From positions 53,123,187 through 53,187,186 of the forward strand of contig NC_088301.1 in the NCBI RefSeq assembly GCF_032854445.1: a DNA stretch of 64,000 nt, read 5' to 3'. The notes beneath the pieces are model-generated. The model ran no database searches and was not told the origin of the DNA. It worked only from the letters and a program-made list of their open reading frames with translations. This DNA is from Liolophura sinensis. Lineage: Eukaryota > Mollusca > Polyplacophora > Chitonida > Chitonidae. A program made the position numbers and the translations under genes. This document shows positions 45,301 through 60,300 of the stretch, in pieces; the first letter of the stretch is position 1, and each line of letters opens with the position of its first letter.

Positions 45301-48300
45301 ATTTCTTTATATGTGTAAGCAATATTTAACATGCAAATATTTATGCCGTGCTGTGGATCATCAGATTGAATAAACAGCATCACTGTGAATTTTCCCTATT
45401 GGTACAAGGATACTGATCATCCATACATACTTTTCAAAGAATGTACAGCTCAGTGGCCTAGTTACGTACACCATTTTAAATGCCAACACACTGCAGAAAT
45501 TGTGCTTACCTGACTGCTTGAATAGCATTGGCATTGGAGACAATCAAATCTGATAAGCTTAAGATACATGCATTGTCCATACATTTTTCTGTTCAACCTT
45601 CATCCAGAAAGAACTCCTTTGTGCACTTGTTGATCAGTGTAAACCTGAATGGCCAATATAATTTTAGTGTATATTCATGTCTTTTTTTTTTCGTGTGCTT
45701 GTTGGACCGCTTGTCTTTTGGCACCATTATATTACTGGATGGCTTGATGAGTATGATCTGATGAGTACTTTATTCAGTGGAAGATGGTCTGATGAGTAGA
45801 CTCATTGGTGTAGGAGGATGTGATGGGAAGAATATTCTGTGGTGCATAACGAGTAGATTCATCAGTATAGGGTGATGTGATGAGCATATTCATCTGTGGT
45901 GGATGATGTAATGGGTAGGTTCATCAGTGGATAATGCTCTTATGAGTAGATTCATCAGTGGATGACCATGTAATGAGTAGATTCATCAGTGGAGGATGAT
46001 GTGATGAGCAGATTCATCAGTGGAGGATGATGCAATGAGTAGATTCATCAGAGATGAATGGCTTGATGAGTAGATTCATCAGTGGAGGCTGATGTGATGA
46101 GTAGGTTCATCATAGGGGGATGATGCGATGAGTAGATTCATCAGAGATGAATGGCCTGATGAGTAGATTCATCAGTGGAGGCTGATGTGATGAGTAGGTT
46201 CATCTTTGGGGGATGATCTGTGGAGGATGGTTTGATGAGTAGATTCATCAGTGGAGGATGATCTGATGAGTAAATTCATCTGTGGAGGATGGTGTGATGA
46301 GTAGATTCATCGATGGAGTATGATCTGATGTGTATATTCATCAATGCAGGAAGAGGTGGATGGCCTGATGAACAAACCCATCAGTGGAGGTGGATGTAAA
46401 GAGTAGGTTAATCTGAGGAAGACATTGTGATGAGTAGATTCATCAGTTGTGGGTGATCTGACGAGTAGATTTGTCAGTGGTGGTTGATCTGATGAGTAGA
46501 TTCATCAGTGGAGAATGGCGTGATGAGTAGATTCATCAGTGAAGGATGACATGATGAGTATACATGTATTTATAAGTGGAAGAGGATCTGATCCATACAT
46601 TTTGTTCAACCTCCGTCCAGAAAGAACTCCTTTTTGCACGTGTTGATGATGTAATGAGTAGATTCATCAGTGGATGACCATGTAATGAGTAGATTCATCA
46701 TGGGTCGTTGATCTGATGAGTAGCTTCATCAGTGAAGGATGACATAATGAGTATATTCATGAGTGGAAGAGGATCTGATGAGTAGATTAATTTGAGCAGG
46801 GTTCACTGATCAGTAGATTCGCCAATGGAGAATAGTCGTCGGAGTAGGTTTATCTGAAGAGGATGATCTGATGAGTGGATTAATCTGAAGAGGATGATCT
46901 GATGAATAGATTAATCTGAAGAGGATGATCTGATGAGTGGATTAATCTGAAGAGGATGATCTGATGAGTGGATTAATCTGAAGAGGATGATCTGATGAAT
47001 AGATTAATCTGAAGAGGATGATCTGATGAGTGGATTAATCTGAAGAGGATGATCTGATGATTGAAATAATCTGAAGAGGATGATCTGATGATTGAAATAA
47101 TCTGAAGAGGATGATCTGATGATTGGATTAATCTGAAGAGGATGATCTGATGAATAGATTAATCTGAAGAGGATGATCTGATGAGTAGATTAATCTGAAG
47201 AGGATGATCTGATGAGTGGATTAATCTGAAGAGGATGATCTGATGATTGAAATAATCTGAAGAGGATGATCTGATGAGTGGATTAATCTGAAGAGGATGA
47301 TCTGATGAGTGGATTAATCTGAAGAGGATGATCTGATGAGTGGATTAATCTGAAGAGGATGATCTGATGATTGAAATAATCTGAAGAGGATGATCTGATG
47401 ATTGAAATAATCTGAAGAGGATGATCTGATGAGTAGATTAATCTGAAGAGGATGATCTGATGAATAGATTAATCTGAAGAGGATGATCTGATGAGTGGAT
47501 TAATCTGAAGAGGATGATCTGATGATTGAAATAATCTGAAGAGGATGATCTGATGATTGAAATAATCTGAAGAGGATGATCTGATGAATAGATTAATCTG
47601 AAGAGGATGATCTGATGAGTAGATTAATCTGAAGAGGATGATCTGATGAGTGGATTAATCTGAAGAGGATGATCTGATGAATAGATTAATCTGAAGAGGA
47701 TGATCTGATGAGTGGATTAATCTGAAGAGGATGATCTGATGATTGAAATAATCTGAAGAGGATGATCTGATGATTGAAATAATCTGAAGAGGATGATCTG
47801 ATGAATAGATTAATCTGAAGAGGATGATCTGATGAGTGGATTAATCTGAAGAGGATGATCTGATGAGTGGATTAATCTGAAGAGGATGATCTGATGATTG
47901 AAATAATCTGAAGAGGATGATCTGATGATTGGATTAATCTGAAGAGGATGATCTGATGAATAGATTAATCTGAAGAGGATGATCTGATGAGTAGATTAAT
48001 CTGAAGAGGATGATCTGATGAGTGGATTAATCTGAAGAGGATGATCTGATGATTGAAATAATCTGAAGAGGATGATCTGATGAGTGGATTAATCTGAAGA
48101 GGATGATCTGATGAGTGGATTAATCTGAAGAGGATGATCTGATGAGTGGATTAATCTGAAGAGGATGATCTGATGATTGAAATAATCTGAAGAGGATGAT
48201 CTGATGATTGAAATAATCTGAAGAGGATGATCTGATGAATAGATTAATCTGAAGAGGATGATCTGATGAGTAGATTAATCTGAAGAGGATGATCTGATGA

Positions 48301-51300
48301 GTGGATTAATCTGAAGAGGATGATCTGATGAGTGGATTAATCTGAAGAGGATGATCTGATGAATAGATTAATCTGAAGAGGATGATCTGATGAGTGGATT
48401 AATCTGATGAGGATGATCTGATGATTGAAATAATCTGAAGAGGATGATCTGATGATTGAAATAATCTGAAGAGGATGATCTGATGAATAGATTAATCTGA
48501 AGAGGATGATCTGATGAGTAGATTAATCTGAAGAGGATGATCTGATGAGTAGATTAATATGAAGAGGATGATCTGATGATTGAAATAATCTGAAGAGGAT
48601 GATCTGATGAATGGATTAATCTGAAGAGGATGATCTGATGAGTAGATTAATCTGAAGAGGATGATCTGATGATTGAAATAATCTGAAGAGGATGATCTGA
48701 TGATTGAAATAATCTGAAGAGGATGATCTGATGAATAGATTAATCTGAAGAGGATGATCTGATGAGTAGATTAATCTGAAGAGGATGATCTGATGAGTAG
48801 ATTAATATGAAGAGGATGATCTGATGATTGAAATAATCTGAAGAGGATGATCTGATGAATGGATTAATCTGAAGAGGATGATCTGATGAGTAGATTAATC
48901 TGAAGAGGATGATCTGATGATTGAAATAATCTGAAGAGAATGGTGTGATGAGTAGATTCATCAGTGAAGGGTGATATGATAAGTAGATTCAGCAGTTGAG
49001 GATGACCAGATGTGTTGATTGATTGAAGAGGATGATCGGATGAGGAGATTCAGCAGTGGAAGATGATGTGATGAGTACATTAATGAGGATGAGTAAGGGA
49101 TAAGTAGATTAATTGGTGGAGGATTATTTGATGAGTCGATTCCTCAGTGGAGGATTAACTGATAAATAGATTAACCAGTAGAGGATGGTCTGATGAGTAG
49201 ATCCATTGGAAGATGATGAGGAGGAAAGTACATACCTTTGGATCTACTCATCAGACCATTCGATTCCTCAGTGGAGGATTAACTGATAAATAGATTAACC
49301 AGTAGAGGATGGTCTGATGAGTAGATCCATTGGAAGATGATGAGGAGGAAAGTACATACCTTTGTGAGGTACCTGACAAACCTCCTGGCTGAAAGACATG
49401 ACCAGTCCTAGGTCTTATCGTTCCAGCAAGATAAAACTTTAACCATTTAAGCTAGCAGGGCCGCTGTTCACTTTTAGTATGATCGGATGAGAATCCCCTA
49501 TCAATAGAAGATCACATGTTTTGTCTGGTAGGAAGCATAATCAAGAGACCTTGGGCTGATGCTGCAGTTATTTATCAGTTTTTCTCATTCCTGGACTAAT
49601 GTTATGGTTGTTATATGTCATGATGATGACACAACTGTTTCCTATTCTCACAGTGTTCAGGTTCACTTTTATTCAGTCAATAAACAAGTATTAGGTTTCA
49701 TCAATAACATGGGTATGCAATAAGGATTAGATTGACCACATACAATAGCTCACATATACATGTTCATGTGGCGATGATATATGTCTACCTAGTGTTCAAA
49801 TTACCAATGAGTAGATATTTATAATGTTTGCAAATGTCTTTTGAAACTTTATGGCATATGGTCCTTTGATTGCAGAATTTTTTTATCTTGCCAGGTCTTC
49901 TCTGGAAAGAAAATTTAAATTCAAAGATTTTCTACTTTGAAAAAAGCATGTTTAGGTCTCACTTTGTATGTTTGCACAAATGCATGCCCTTCTCAGCCTA
50001 TACGTGCATTTTTTCACATAGAAATCTTCAGGTGACACTTCCATGTAGGTTGGTTTTCTTTTTAGTGCAGTATGAAAATATTTAAGATAGCTGCTAGATG
50101 TTATGTCTGTTGATTGCTTTGATCTTCTTCCTGATCCTGCCAAAGGAACATTTTTTGTTGGTGTTTTTACAGATGTTCTAAGTAGTAAACATTAAATTCA
50201 TGACAGTTGTTGCTTGACACACTTTTGAAATTTTGTTGCATAAATTTTTGATCTCCACCAATCCAGCAAAACATTTATCGAACTAACTTGGCTGATCAAC
50301 CAATCAGCTCATGAAAACATTGTTCTGAGATACATGTAGTATCGTTAGAAGCTTATATGTAGGCATGTAAGTGCTATTATGCTACACCTTTGGTGAATGT
50401 TGCGAACAAAACTTTGCCCATGATAATTTTTTCAAACCACTTTTATGGTATATCCTAATACTTCAGTGTCCATGATTCAAAACTTTAGAAATGAATTTGT
50501 AATCAAGTACTTGGCCACCACAATGCATTTAAAAAGCTGAAAAGTTGAGTACTTCAGAGAATTGGCAGAAGTATGTGTATCTCTGAAGGCAGATTTAATA
50601 ATTTTTATTTTTGTGCATGTACATGGAGTCAAAAATGGTTTGTGGACTGGTCTGTTATGTCTAATAACTAGTAGTAATGGGCAGCGTCTAAACATAATTC
50701 CGTACAGAGAGATAGACATAAACAAAGAGTGAGATGGAGAAAGACAGGCCCCAGTTTCACCATTCTTATGGGTATCTTGTCTTTACATCAAGATTTTGGC
50801 TAACTGTATGCAATCTTTTACATTTCAGGCTACTTTAGGCTACCTTTGTAATGGAAACTCACAAAGATTATATTGTGCATCTAAGGCATGTTTGTAGGAA
50901 GTATCCATCAGGTTTCTTTAATTCTCTCAGATGAGTTCAAATTAGATACATGTAGCCTGTTTGTTTGGTGCTCGGTTGGTACAGAAAGTCCTATCAACTA
51001 TAGTTTGTCAATTCACGTATTTGTATGATTTTAATGAATGTCTTAATCTGCTGTTACAATTATTTTTACCAGAGCTGTGACTCTTTTGTCTTAAATGTAT
51101 GTCATTTTGGTGTCACAACAAAATTTATATACATACTGCACTTTACATATTCTTCAGTTATTTGTCAGAACACTGTGCATTTTTTGAAATAAATTTGCAA
51201 ATTTTCTGTAAAGGAGTCCTCCAGGCAGTCTGTTAGATGAAACATTGTTCAAAAGCATCTCTCCCACCACAATGCTGGCCGGCATTGTATAAGTGAAATA

Positions 51301-54300
51301 TTTTTGATCATAGTGTAATAAATCACTCAAATAAATAAATAATCTGTGCAGTTTCTGTTCACTGCCTTTGTAATAAGCTGGAATCAGTGCTGGAGGTTTG
51401 AACTTTTCCGAGCACAATTTGTTCAACAAAGAAGGTTATAAAAACATGACTTAAGCTGGAGTTTGTTTCTGTACTCCCATGGGCATGAAATTTGAGTTTG
51501 GAGATCATCGAACCTGTACTTAGCATTCCCTGAGTCTCAAAATGTGTTTTTAATACATAGCTCTCTATATATTTATATAGCTCCATGAGTGAAGCTTATA
51601 GCAGATTTAACAATGTACTACCGTACCGAGCTATTAGGTCGGCTTCACACACTTCTGCAATAATCTGAGATGCGCTCGTTGTTCTACCTTAACAGCAGCC
51701 TTAAATTTTAAGTATTTAAACTCTGACCTTGTAGATTTATGCATCGATGAACAGGTAAATCATGTCTGCATCCAAATGTAGCTTCAGTTTTATGTTCAGG
51801 TCAGTGGGTCAGTAGAATAAATCCTTGGTGTTTCGAGGAAATGTTTACCTGTCTTACCACAATGTCGGACTAAATTTACGCAATAATCAGTTTCATTTCA
51901 CGTGACATCGTGAAACCCCGGCGTTGACAAATTATGAACCAGAATGCCGGGTCATGTGATGGTGAAGTGGAGACAACTTGTGCCCCGAAATTGTTTAATT
52001 GTGTCGCACGTATTGGAGTAGGGACCATGCGTGTTTGTTTTGAAACGACCTTTTACATGTTATGTCTTCACAGAAACCAGATTTATGCAGGTTAGGACAA
52101 AATAACATCATTAAAAACCTATTCTGTAAGATGGGTCAGAAGCTAGAGGCCGTGTGATCTCCTTAGTAACAAATGGCGTGGGTGAAGAAAACGGTCCTCA
52201 CAGCATTATTGCATAGGAACATGTCTATTTTTGAATCGCTGTCAGCGATCTTGTATAATTTTGTATAATTTTCATCTTTCCAGATAGTCTGATTATTTCT
52301 GCAGAACTTTCGTGATGTTATTTTGTACAACTAGGTCTTACTGGTCCCTGGCAAAGTGGCCTTTTCGTCAATGCTTTAACATTGGGCAGCCATTTTTATT
52401 TTGGACACGAAAGGGTGGTGACATCCAACTTCCGACCCGTCTTACAGAATAGTCTTTGCTCTGCTTTGCTGTCTATATTTCACTAGTTAATCTCTATTGA
52501 CTTCGAGGTAAAAGCCTTAATACTTAGTTACTTTTCAATACAGGAGAAGTAACTTTTTAACTGATTCTGTAAGATGGTTCGGAAGCTAGAGACCATGTGA
52601 CCTCCTTGGTAACAAATGACGTGGGTGAAGAAAATGGGCCTCCCAATGTTAGTCACAGTCCCTTCAGTATAACAGTAAATCCCTGCTGCGGAATATGCTG
52701 GAGATTTGCTGACATCCCCCCAGACTGAGCCAATCGCTCGCGGGAGCAAAACAATCTCCCACAAGATCAAATTGACAAGCTCTGCCTGATGTCAATCAAG
52801 ATCAGGTTGTCTTGGGAGGATCAGCGATCCCTGGAAAATCTCTGTGCTTATTCCCTATGCTGGCCAATCTATAGGCTGTGTCTCAAGACCATAGAGCTGT
52901 CTTGCATCTGTTTACTTCAGTAACTGTAAATTTTCATCTGTGGTATCTTCTAACTAATCCTCTGTAGCTAGTGTTGATCTTGCCTTTGCCTTTGCTCTTG
53001 TCTTTGTCTTCGTTCTTGACTGTGGATTATGTACCTCTAGGCCCATCTGTGAGATGCCATGATTGATACCCTTTATTAGTGTACAGACTGAGTGGGCGGT
53101 GCTAATCGCCAAAAGTCCTACATTTTGATTGGCTGACTTGCATAGAGCAGCGCTTACTGTGCCCCACCTGTAATTTACTACAGTGGTGAAGCAAATATGG
53201 CTAACATAAAGAAAAACCTGTAATTTCTATCAAATATTGCTATATGAAATATTAATTTCAAGAACACAGATGCTATAAAACCTACTCTTTCTAACAATAC
53301 CAATATAGCACATAAGCCCTTTTCGTAATTTTCAAAATCTTAGATTCCAAAGCCTCCAATCCGAAATGTTCGTTTACCATTATGGCAGACTTTACAAACC
53401 ATGACGAAGTGACATGAATTATTTCAGTGGGAAATAAAGATCTAAATGGTTTCTAACTCGGGTAAAACCATAGAAATTCCAGCAGGATATACCGAATTCA
53501 TAAACTATGAGTTCTAAACCAGTTCTCAGTAGGTTTTCATATATGAAATCTGTGACAGTAGGTCACTAAAATTTTACTGTTATAATCAATCCTAGACAAC
53601 GCTATCAAAAATGTTATCAAAAATAACCCCATGAAGCTACTCTTATTTTCCATTTCCATAAACAATAATATGTCAGACATGCATAAAACATGTAGAAAGG
53701 CGAAGTTCAATGTCTAGTGCTAAAAGTCATAATGTCCTGTCCCAGTCAACTTAAATGTTTCCCTGAATACTCAATATTGTCAGGGTGTTAGAACTTGACG
53801 TGCAAGTAAAAATACTCGGTACAGTCTGGCAACCACAATAAAATTTTCAATGTAACACCAGTCAATCAGATTACTTTCAGGTAAAACCAGTCAGGCTGAT
53901 GTAATTGACAAAATGTCAATGGATTTTCGTCAGGTCATGCTATAATTTGCAAATTTTTATCATCTTAGGAGAATTAACCTCAAAATATGAGTGCCATGCA
54001 GTATTAAATGCCGCACAGTCATCGCTGTCTTGCTTCACCACTATATGTTTGCAGACTGATTAAACAATACCCAAACTGACGTTCCAGGCATATCCAAAAA
54101 TGCACAACAAACTTTTAAAATTATTTCTTGCTTGTAGGAAGAATATAAATTAACAGATTATTGTGCACTGGACTGTGTTCTGTGAATAAAAAGGAAATTA
54201 TAAAATTATAACGAAGAAAGGAATTCTGTGTAATGTGATTTAAAAACTTTCATACCTCCCCAAAGTATTTAAAATCATGCTGAATAAGTCTGTTTTTGCT

Positions 54301-57300
54301 CAGGTGACATCGATTTCAAGATGATTTACAATCCAGATTCAGAAGATTAGTACTGTACTAAGGAGCACATATATGTATTCGAAATGCTCTACATGTATGT
54401 TATGATTTTTTAATGAAATTGATTTAAGTTTCTGCATTTTTATTAGGAACAGACCAGATTTCCTGTGGAGTATACATGTAGTACCAAATAATTCACTGAA
54501 ATATGCTTTCAGGTGCATTATTTCATACAAGGTAGCAAGTTTCAGATAATATATACTGCTTTAGAATGATTCAACTTCATTATTAACAGTTTTTAAATAT
54601 TTAGAATAATATTTTTTAAACTGTTGTGTTTTATGCTATGTGATCCCTTTCATTGGGATATTCTTCCCTCTTGCCCAGTACATGTAGTTGTGACGGCAAC
54701 AAAGTGTTTATGCAAAATGATGACCATATCTGCATCAAAGCTATTCAAGAGGATTTATATTTAATTGCATGTAGTTCTGCAGGGTTTGAAGGTGTATGAT
54801 CAGTCTGCTACAGGTATTGCATTTGGAGATGATGTCTTTTGTAAACTTCTCGTTGTAAAGGCTGGTCTCCATTCTTTCTGATTCTGACTGTATTCTTACA
54901 TCCAGTTGAAGAAGAAAAGTTGTTTAGAGTTTAGTTTGTAGAAACCTATTCTGGAAATCCTCTCTTTGCATCTGTGATGTTTGTTTTCTTACAAGCTGTC
55001 TTCTTACGAGACAATATTGCTCTCCGGGGATCTGTTTTGGGAACATTCTTCTTGACAAGGTATTGATTACTTCAGAAAAGTCTTTTTTTTTTTTATATCT
55101 TGTCCCTGGAGAATTCTTTGACTCTGTGTGGGTTTCTGTTTGAAACAGATTTATCAACGTTCTCTATAGCCTGATATTCACATGCACCAGTTTCAAGCCA
55201 GTCGTAATAATCTACACGCATTATAATCCAGCCAGTTGTTCTTTCATTACAAAGCACTTGTGTTTTACCAGAGTCAGTTTCCTGAAGAATTTTTGAGCTC
55301 AGAAGCACACTTCTTGAAAATTTTCACTTCATTGTCTAGTTCATTGGGAGGTTTTGAGCGTTAAGTGATAATATTACAAGGTAGATTCAAGTACAAATAC
55401 ATCAGTCATCAGTTACTTGTCGAAAACTGTTTAGGACATATCCTTGTTAGAAAAGTGTAGTGGATTCCTTATAGTTAGCACCTGTGAAGACAGGCTGCCT
55501 GTCCTTTGTTTCTACAGCTTTTCAAATTCTCTGACATACATGTCCATGGTTTTTCCACCATTTTGCTTGTATCAGTCAAATTTTGCATATGTTTCATAAG
55601 CCTGTGATAGTTCATCATTCGCAAAAATATGGTCCATGAATTCAGGAAATGACAGAGGAATGGCTAATCCCTATCTCTGCTATTCCCTGGATGTCTTTTT
55701 TTGATGCTGGTGGAGTTCTGTAGCTGTATGCCACTTTGACTCACTCCATATTTTTCACTGGACCCTCTATATTGAAAACTATTCCATAGTTCCTGTGCAA
55801 ATATTGTACCTATAGTGCATGATCAAAGCATTTTGTCCAACAATTTACCAGTCTGCACAGGCTGTTTGGAGGCTCTGTATATTTATATAAATGGAATAGT
55901 GCACTTAACGCAGATTGGAGCAACCATTCAGATTGTGGGTGGCTTTGATGAGTAATGCTCCAATAAACTCACTTTAATTTGCCTAACTCTGTAATAGACA
56001 AAGAACTGAAGGAAAGTCACACATTTGATCTTATGATTAGATTTAGGCTTCAGTGAATGGAAATCAGACAGTTTTTAAGTACATGATACATGTGTTACGA
56101 TGTGGTGATGTTGGCGAGTGTATAGTAGAATTATACTGTAGGTTTTTATTTGCTGTTGAAATTCAGGATTTTATATAACTTGGGTTGGTGAGTGAGTCTT
56201 GTGAGAAATTCCTACCTTGAACTATGGTCAGTGAATATGATATGTTTTGTGTGAGTGAATGTGCCTGATGTATCCCTTTGTGAATAACGTCCCTTTGGGG
56301 ATATTGTGCAGGTGTCTTGCAGTGTTTTGTCTCGGATCTTACAATTTTCTGACAAAAGTGGGACTAAGTTTCATTTGTATATATCTTCCCAGTTGCTCAG
56401 ACTGAGCTGATAGTTGTTGATCATTTTCACAAGTATACAGCTGTAAGTGAAACATTTACAGACGGTGAGATGGTTACAAATTTGGCAAAATGTATCCAAT
56501 ATCACACCAGGTATGTTCACCTCATAATATTTTTGTGGATAAATTTGCAGGTCTTGGAAAATGAATTCAGAAACAAACAAGCATAAAAACAATACCATAT
56601 GTGTAAGACAAAAACATCTGCCCTTACAGGTTATGTAAAAAAATATTCTAGTTTTTGTTTCTCCGAAGACCTTCCAATGTTAAGTGAACCATCATAAGGG
56701 AAAGACAGATGTGATGAACAAACTTACTTTGATAGATCATGTAGAAAGTTAAAGTATGCTTAAATCCTTTAATCACAAACAGAGAAAATGTGTAAACCAG
56801 TATCCCTACAATCATGTGACATTGTCAGTCTGAGCTACATGTACTACTCACACAACATTCCTATAAACCACCAAATGCCGAAATATTGAAGCCACTTCTT
56901 ATTGCAGCTCAGTTTTATACAATGTATTAATCTTCAGATGCCCAGATTTTAGAACAGCTGTCACTATCTCTCTGCTTAGTGAAGCTATCGGTCAAGAACG
57001 GTCAGTGTCAATAATTTTTGTAGCACTCACTTTATATTAAAAAAAGTTCTTTCCTAATTTACCCTAATTTCTCAACCTGTTTGCATATAAAAAAACAAGT
57101 TTTCAGTGCAACATTTTGATTTTAGAGGCAAAATTCATTGGGTTGACCAATTTCAGGGTGTCACAAAAAATATAATGTTAGCAGTCTTAACAGAATAATG
57201 AACTCAGAATATGCTTGAACAAACTTTTTTAAATCATGTGAATAGGTTGAAAAATTACATTAAGCCTTTGAAATAGGCTTAATGGGGCCTAGGATTTAAC

Positions 57301-60300
57301 TGTGTTTGTGATAGTATGGTACAGCAATGCTTCAAGGCAGAAGGAAGAAATAGATTTGTGCTTCTCAGGTTACAGTTGATGCCATGAGCATAGCATGGTA
57401 TGAGGTTACAAAAATAGTTTTTTCAGTGAGTATTATCTTCCTTGGACCAAAGCAGTCTTGACATTTAAGGCCAGTTCGCAACCTAACATTTTGTACTGAA
57501 GCAGTAATTCTTCTATTGTCCTAATACATTGGTTTGCTTTTTAAAAAATCTGTGTATATATAAGAAGGATGCAAAGTTTTGTTTAAATTGTAAGATATAT
57601 TTAAACACTCTTCTGGCTATTTTTTAAAAGTCAGAATTTTTTATGTCATTGATAAGAAAATAATAGATTAAAAAACAGATACAGTTTGTCAGATACTTCT
57701 GAAATCAGCTCTGTTTTTGACATACTCTTGACATTCCCAAAACAAAATGCATATCACTATGTACATCAAGTGTCAAATTTTTTGTTAAAGATTTTGTAAT
57801 CCTTCAGATCTTTTTTCCAGAAATGTATTATTCAAACATATTCATACCATATTATTATATTCAGGTATTGTATAGCACATGGTAACGACTTTTCAGATCG
57901 TACATGTCAAATGTGTTGTGGAAGTGACACTTGTAACTGCATGCCTCTGATAATTGCATATTGCACATGTACATGTATGGTTGTATTGTGTTTCTATCTA
58001 TACAATTTTACAGCCTCATCCCAAGGTTGGGTTGACAGCAATTGTTTAACCTGCCAGCTGTTTTCTCTGAGAACACCCTAAAAATCACTTATTTGGCAAA
58101 ATGTTTGATTTTGTTCATAAAATTGTTATGTTTACAAATGCTGCAGTAGGAAATGCTGCACTTAAGTTAACATGCAAATTAGTATAAGAATAAGTCCAAT
58201 ATTCATTCCTGCTAATCGAGACTAGTTTGGATGCAAAGAGCAGATTGACTTTATCTCTTACCCGAAAAAAGCAACTTCATGTGCTATTTTTGGGCCTCAT
58301 GTGTCGAACTAAGAAAGAAATGGCAAATGGCAACAATTAATTTAAATACTGAAACATCTGAAATATGAAGCAAAGATCATGGGTGAAACATGATCATCAC
58401 GATATTTGTTATCTGTGTGCAAGAAGATGAACATGTCAGTAGTACACAGTGTTAAACTTTTTTCTCACCAAAATGCTTCCTGATAAAACAAAGCAACAAA
58501 ATTCAGTGAACCCATTTTCTACAAGTTTTGAAAATGAACATCTATATGTTGAAGTAGATCCCTAGCGCATGGCCAGTCAAACTGAAGACACATTGATGGT
58601 CCTGAATTTATTCAAATCATTTAAAAATGAAATAAACTGAAGAAAAAATGGTAGCACTTGGCGATCAAACATCAGCAAGTCTACTACACTAGGACAGAGT
58701 GACCTTTGAACTTGTGATGTCACAGCAGTCAGCTGCTGAATGCACAGGACTTATTTGCTTTGTTTACAACACAGACCACGGGAAACAACTAATTTTGTGA
58801 ATCTGAGATGCCAGTTTGTTGCTTGTGACTGTAGAGCACAAAACAGGTAAAATATTGTAAGGTTACATGCATAATGGAAAAAAAAAGACACATAGAAAAA
58901 GTATGGACCAAATTTCTTTTAGAACAAGCTTCAGTTATAAAGGACTCGTAGGCCTATGGGACAACTCAGTATACTACAAGCAAAAGCCAAAGGACAAGGT
59001 ATATCCCACAGAAAAAGAAGAGAAGGTCCAGATTTTCACTCCTGGATTGCAGAAGTTATTAGCTGCATGTTCAAAGCAACGGGCTGTAACACTAAATCAG
59101 TTGCTTGGCTAACTCAGCCATGAGGATGACATACGTGCATTCACCCGCCAGCTCAGTTCACACCTTGTCTTATTCTTACCACTATGGGTGTGTGTATCCC
59201 GCCACTGCATGTCATACCTTTGAAGCCTGTGAAAATGTGGACCCTGACAAAAGTTAAATTAATTAAAAAATCGCTGTTTCTATTAATTTGAATTCAAACT
59301 TTATTTAATTTTATCGGTGGTATTTTTACAAAACATAAAACAGTAGGTTGATTGCTATTTTCACCTTTCATGAGCAACTCTCGTCATCCCCACTCACAAT
59401 CTGACTAGCCCTTGTCATTGTTACTCACAATGTGACTAACCTTCTTGATAGCCACTCATGATCTGACTAGCCCTCGTCATTGCCACTCACAATCTGATTA
59501 GCCCTTGTCATTGCCACTCACAATATGACTAGCCCTTGTCACTGTTACTCACAATCTGACTAGCCCTCATCATTGCCACTCACAGTCTGACTAGCCCTCG
59601 TCATTGCCACTCACAATCTGACTAGCCCTCATCATTGCCACTCACAATCTGACTAGCCCTCGTGATTGTTACTCACAATCTGACTAGCCCTTGTCATTGT
59701 TACTCACAATGTGACTAACCTTCTTGATAGCCACTCATGATCTGACTAGCCCTCGTCATTGCCACTCACAATCTGACTAGCCCTTGTCATTGCCACTCAC
59801 AATCTGACTAGCCCTCTTCATAGCCACTCACAATCTGACTAGCCCTCATCATTGCCACTCACAATCTGACTAGCCCTCGTGATTGTTACTCACAATATGA
59901 CTAGCCCTTGTCATTGTTACTCACAATCTGACTAGCCCTTGTCACTGTTACTCACAATCTGACTAGCCCTCGCCATTGCCAATCACAATCTGACTAGCCC
60001 TCATCATTGCCACTCACAGTCTGACTAGCCCTCGTCATTGCCACTCACAATCTGACTAGCCCTCGTCATTGCCACTCACAATCTGACTAGCCCTCGTCAT
60101 TGTTACTCACCATCTGACTAGCCCTCGTCATTGTTACTCACAATCTGACTAGCCCTCATCATTGCCACTCACAATCTGACTAGCCCTCGCCATTGCCAAT
60201 CACAATCTGACTAGCCCTCATCATTGCCACTCACAGTCTGACTAGCCCTCGTCATTGCCACTCACAATCTGACTAGCCCTCGTCATTGCCACTCACAATC

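Noticed and set aside
46852-48945. Every core satellite monomer contains CTGATGA, the conserved core of hammerhead ribozymes, and one variant has GAAA nearby.
   Set aside because: Only two bases separate CTGATGA from GAAA, so stem II cannot form, and no cleavage-site stem is apparent. CTGATGA arises simply from the repeat's GATGA-rich composition. C/D-box snoRNA resemblance was rejected for the same reason.
48740-48961. Open frame on the minus strand within satellite 1.
   Set aside because: It consists of translated satellite monomers and has no start context or splice signals.
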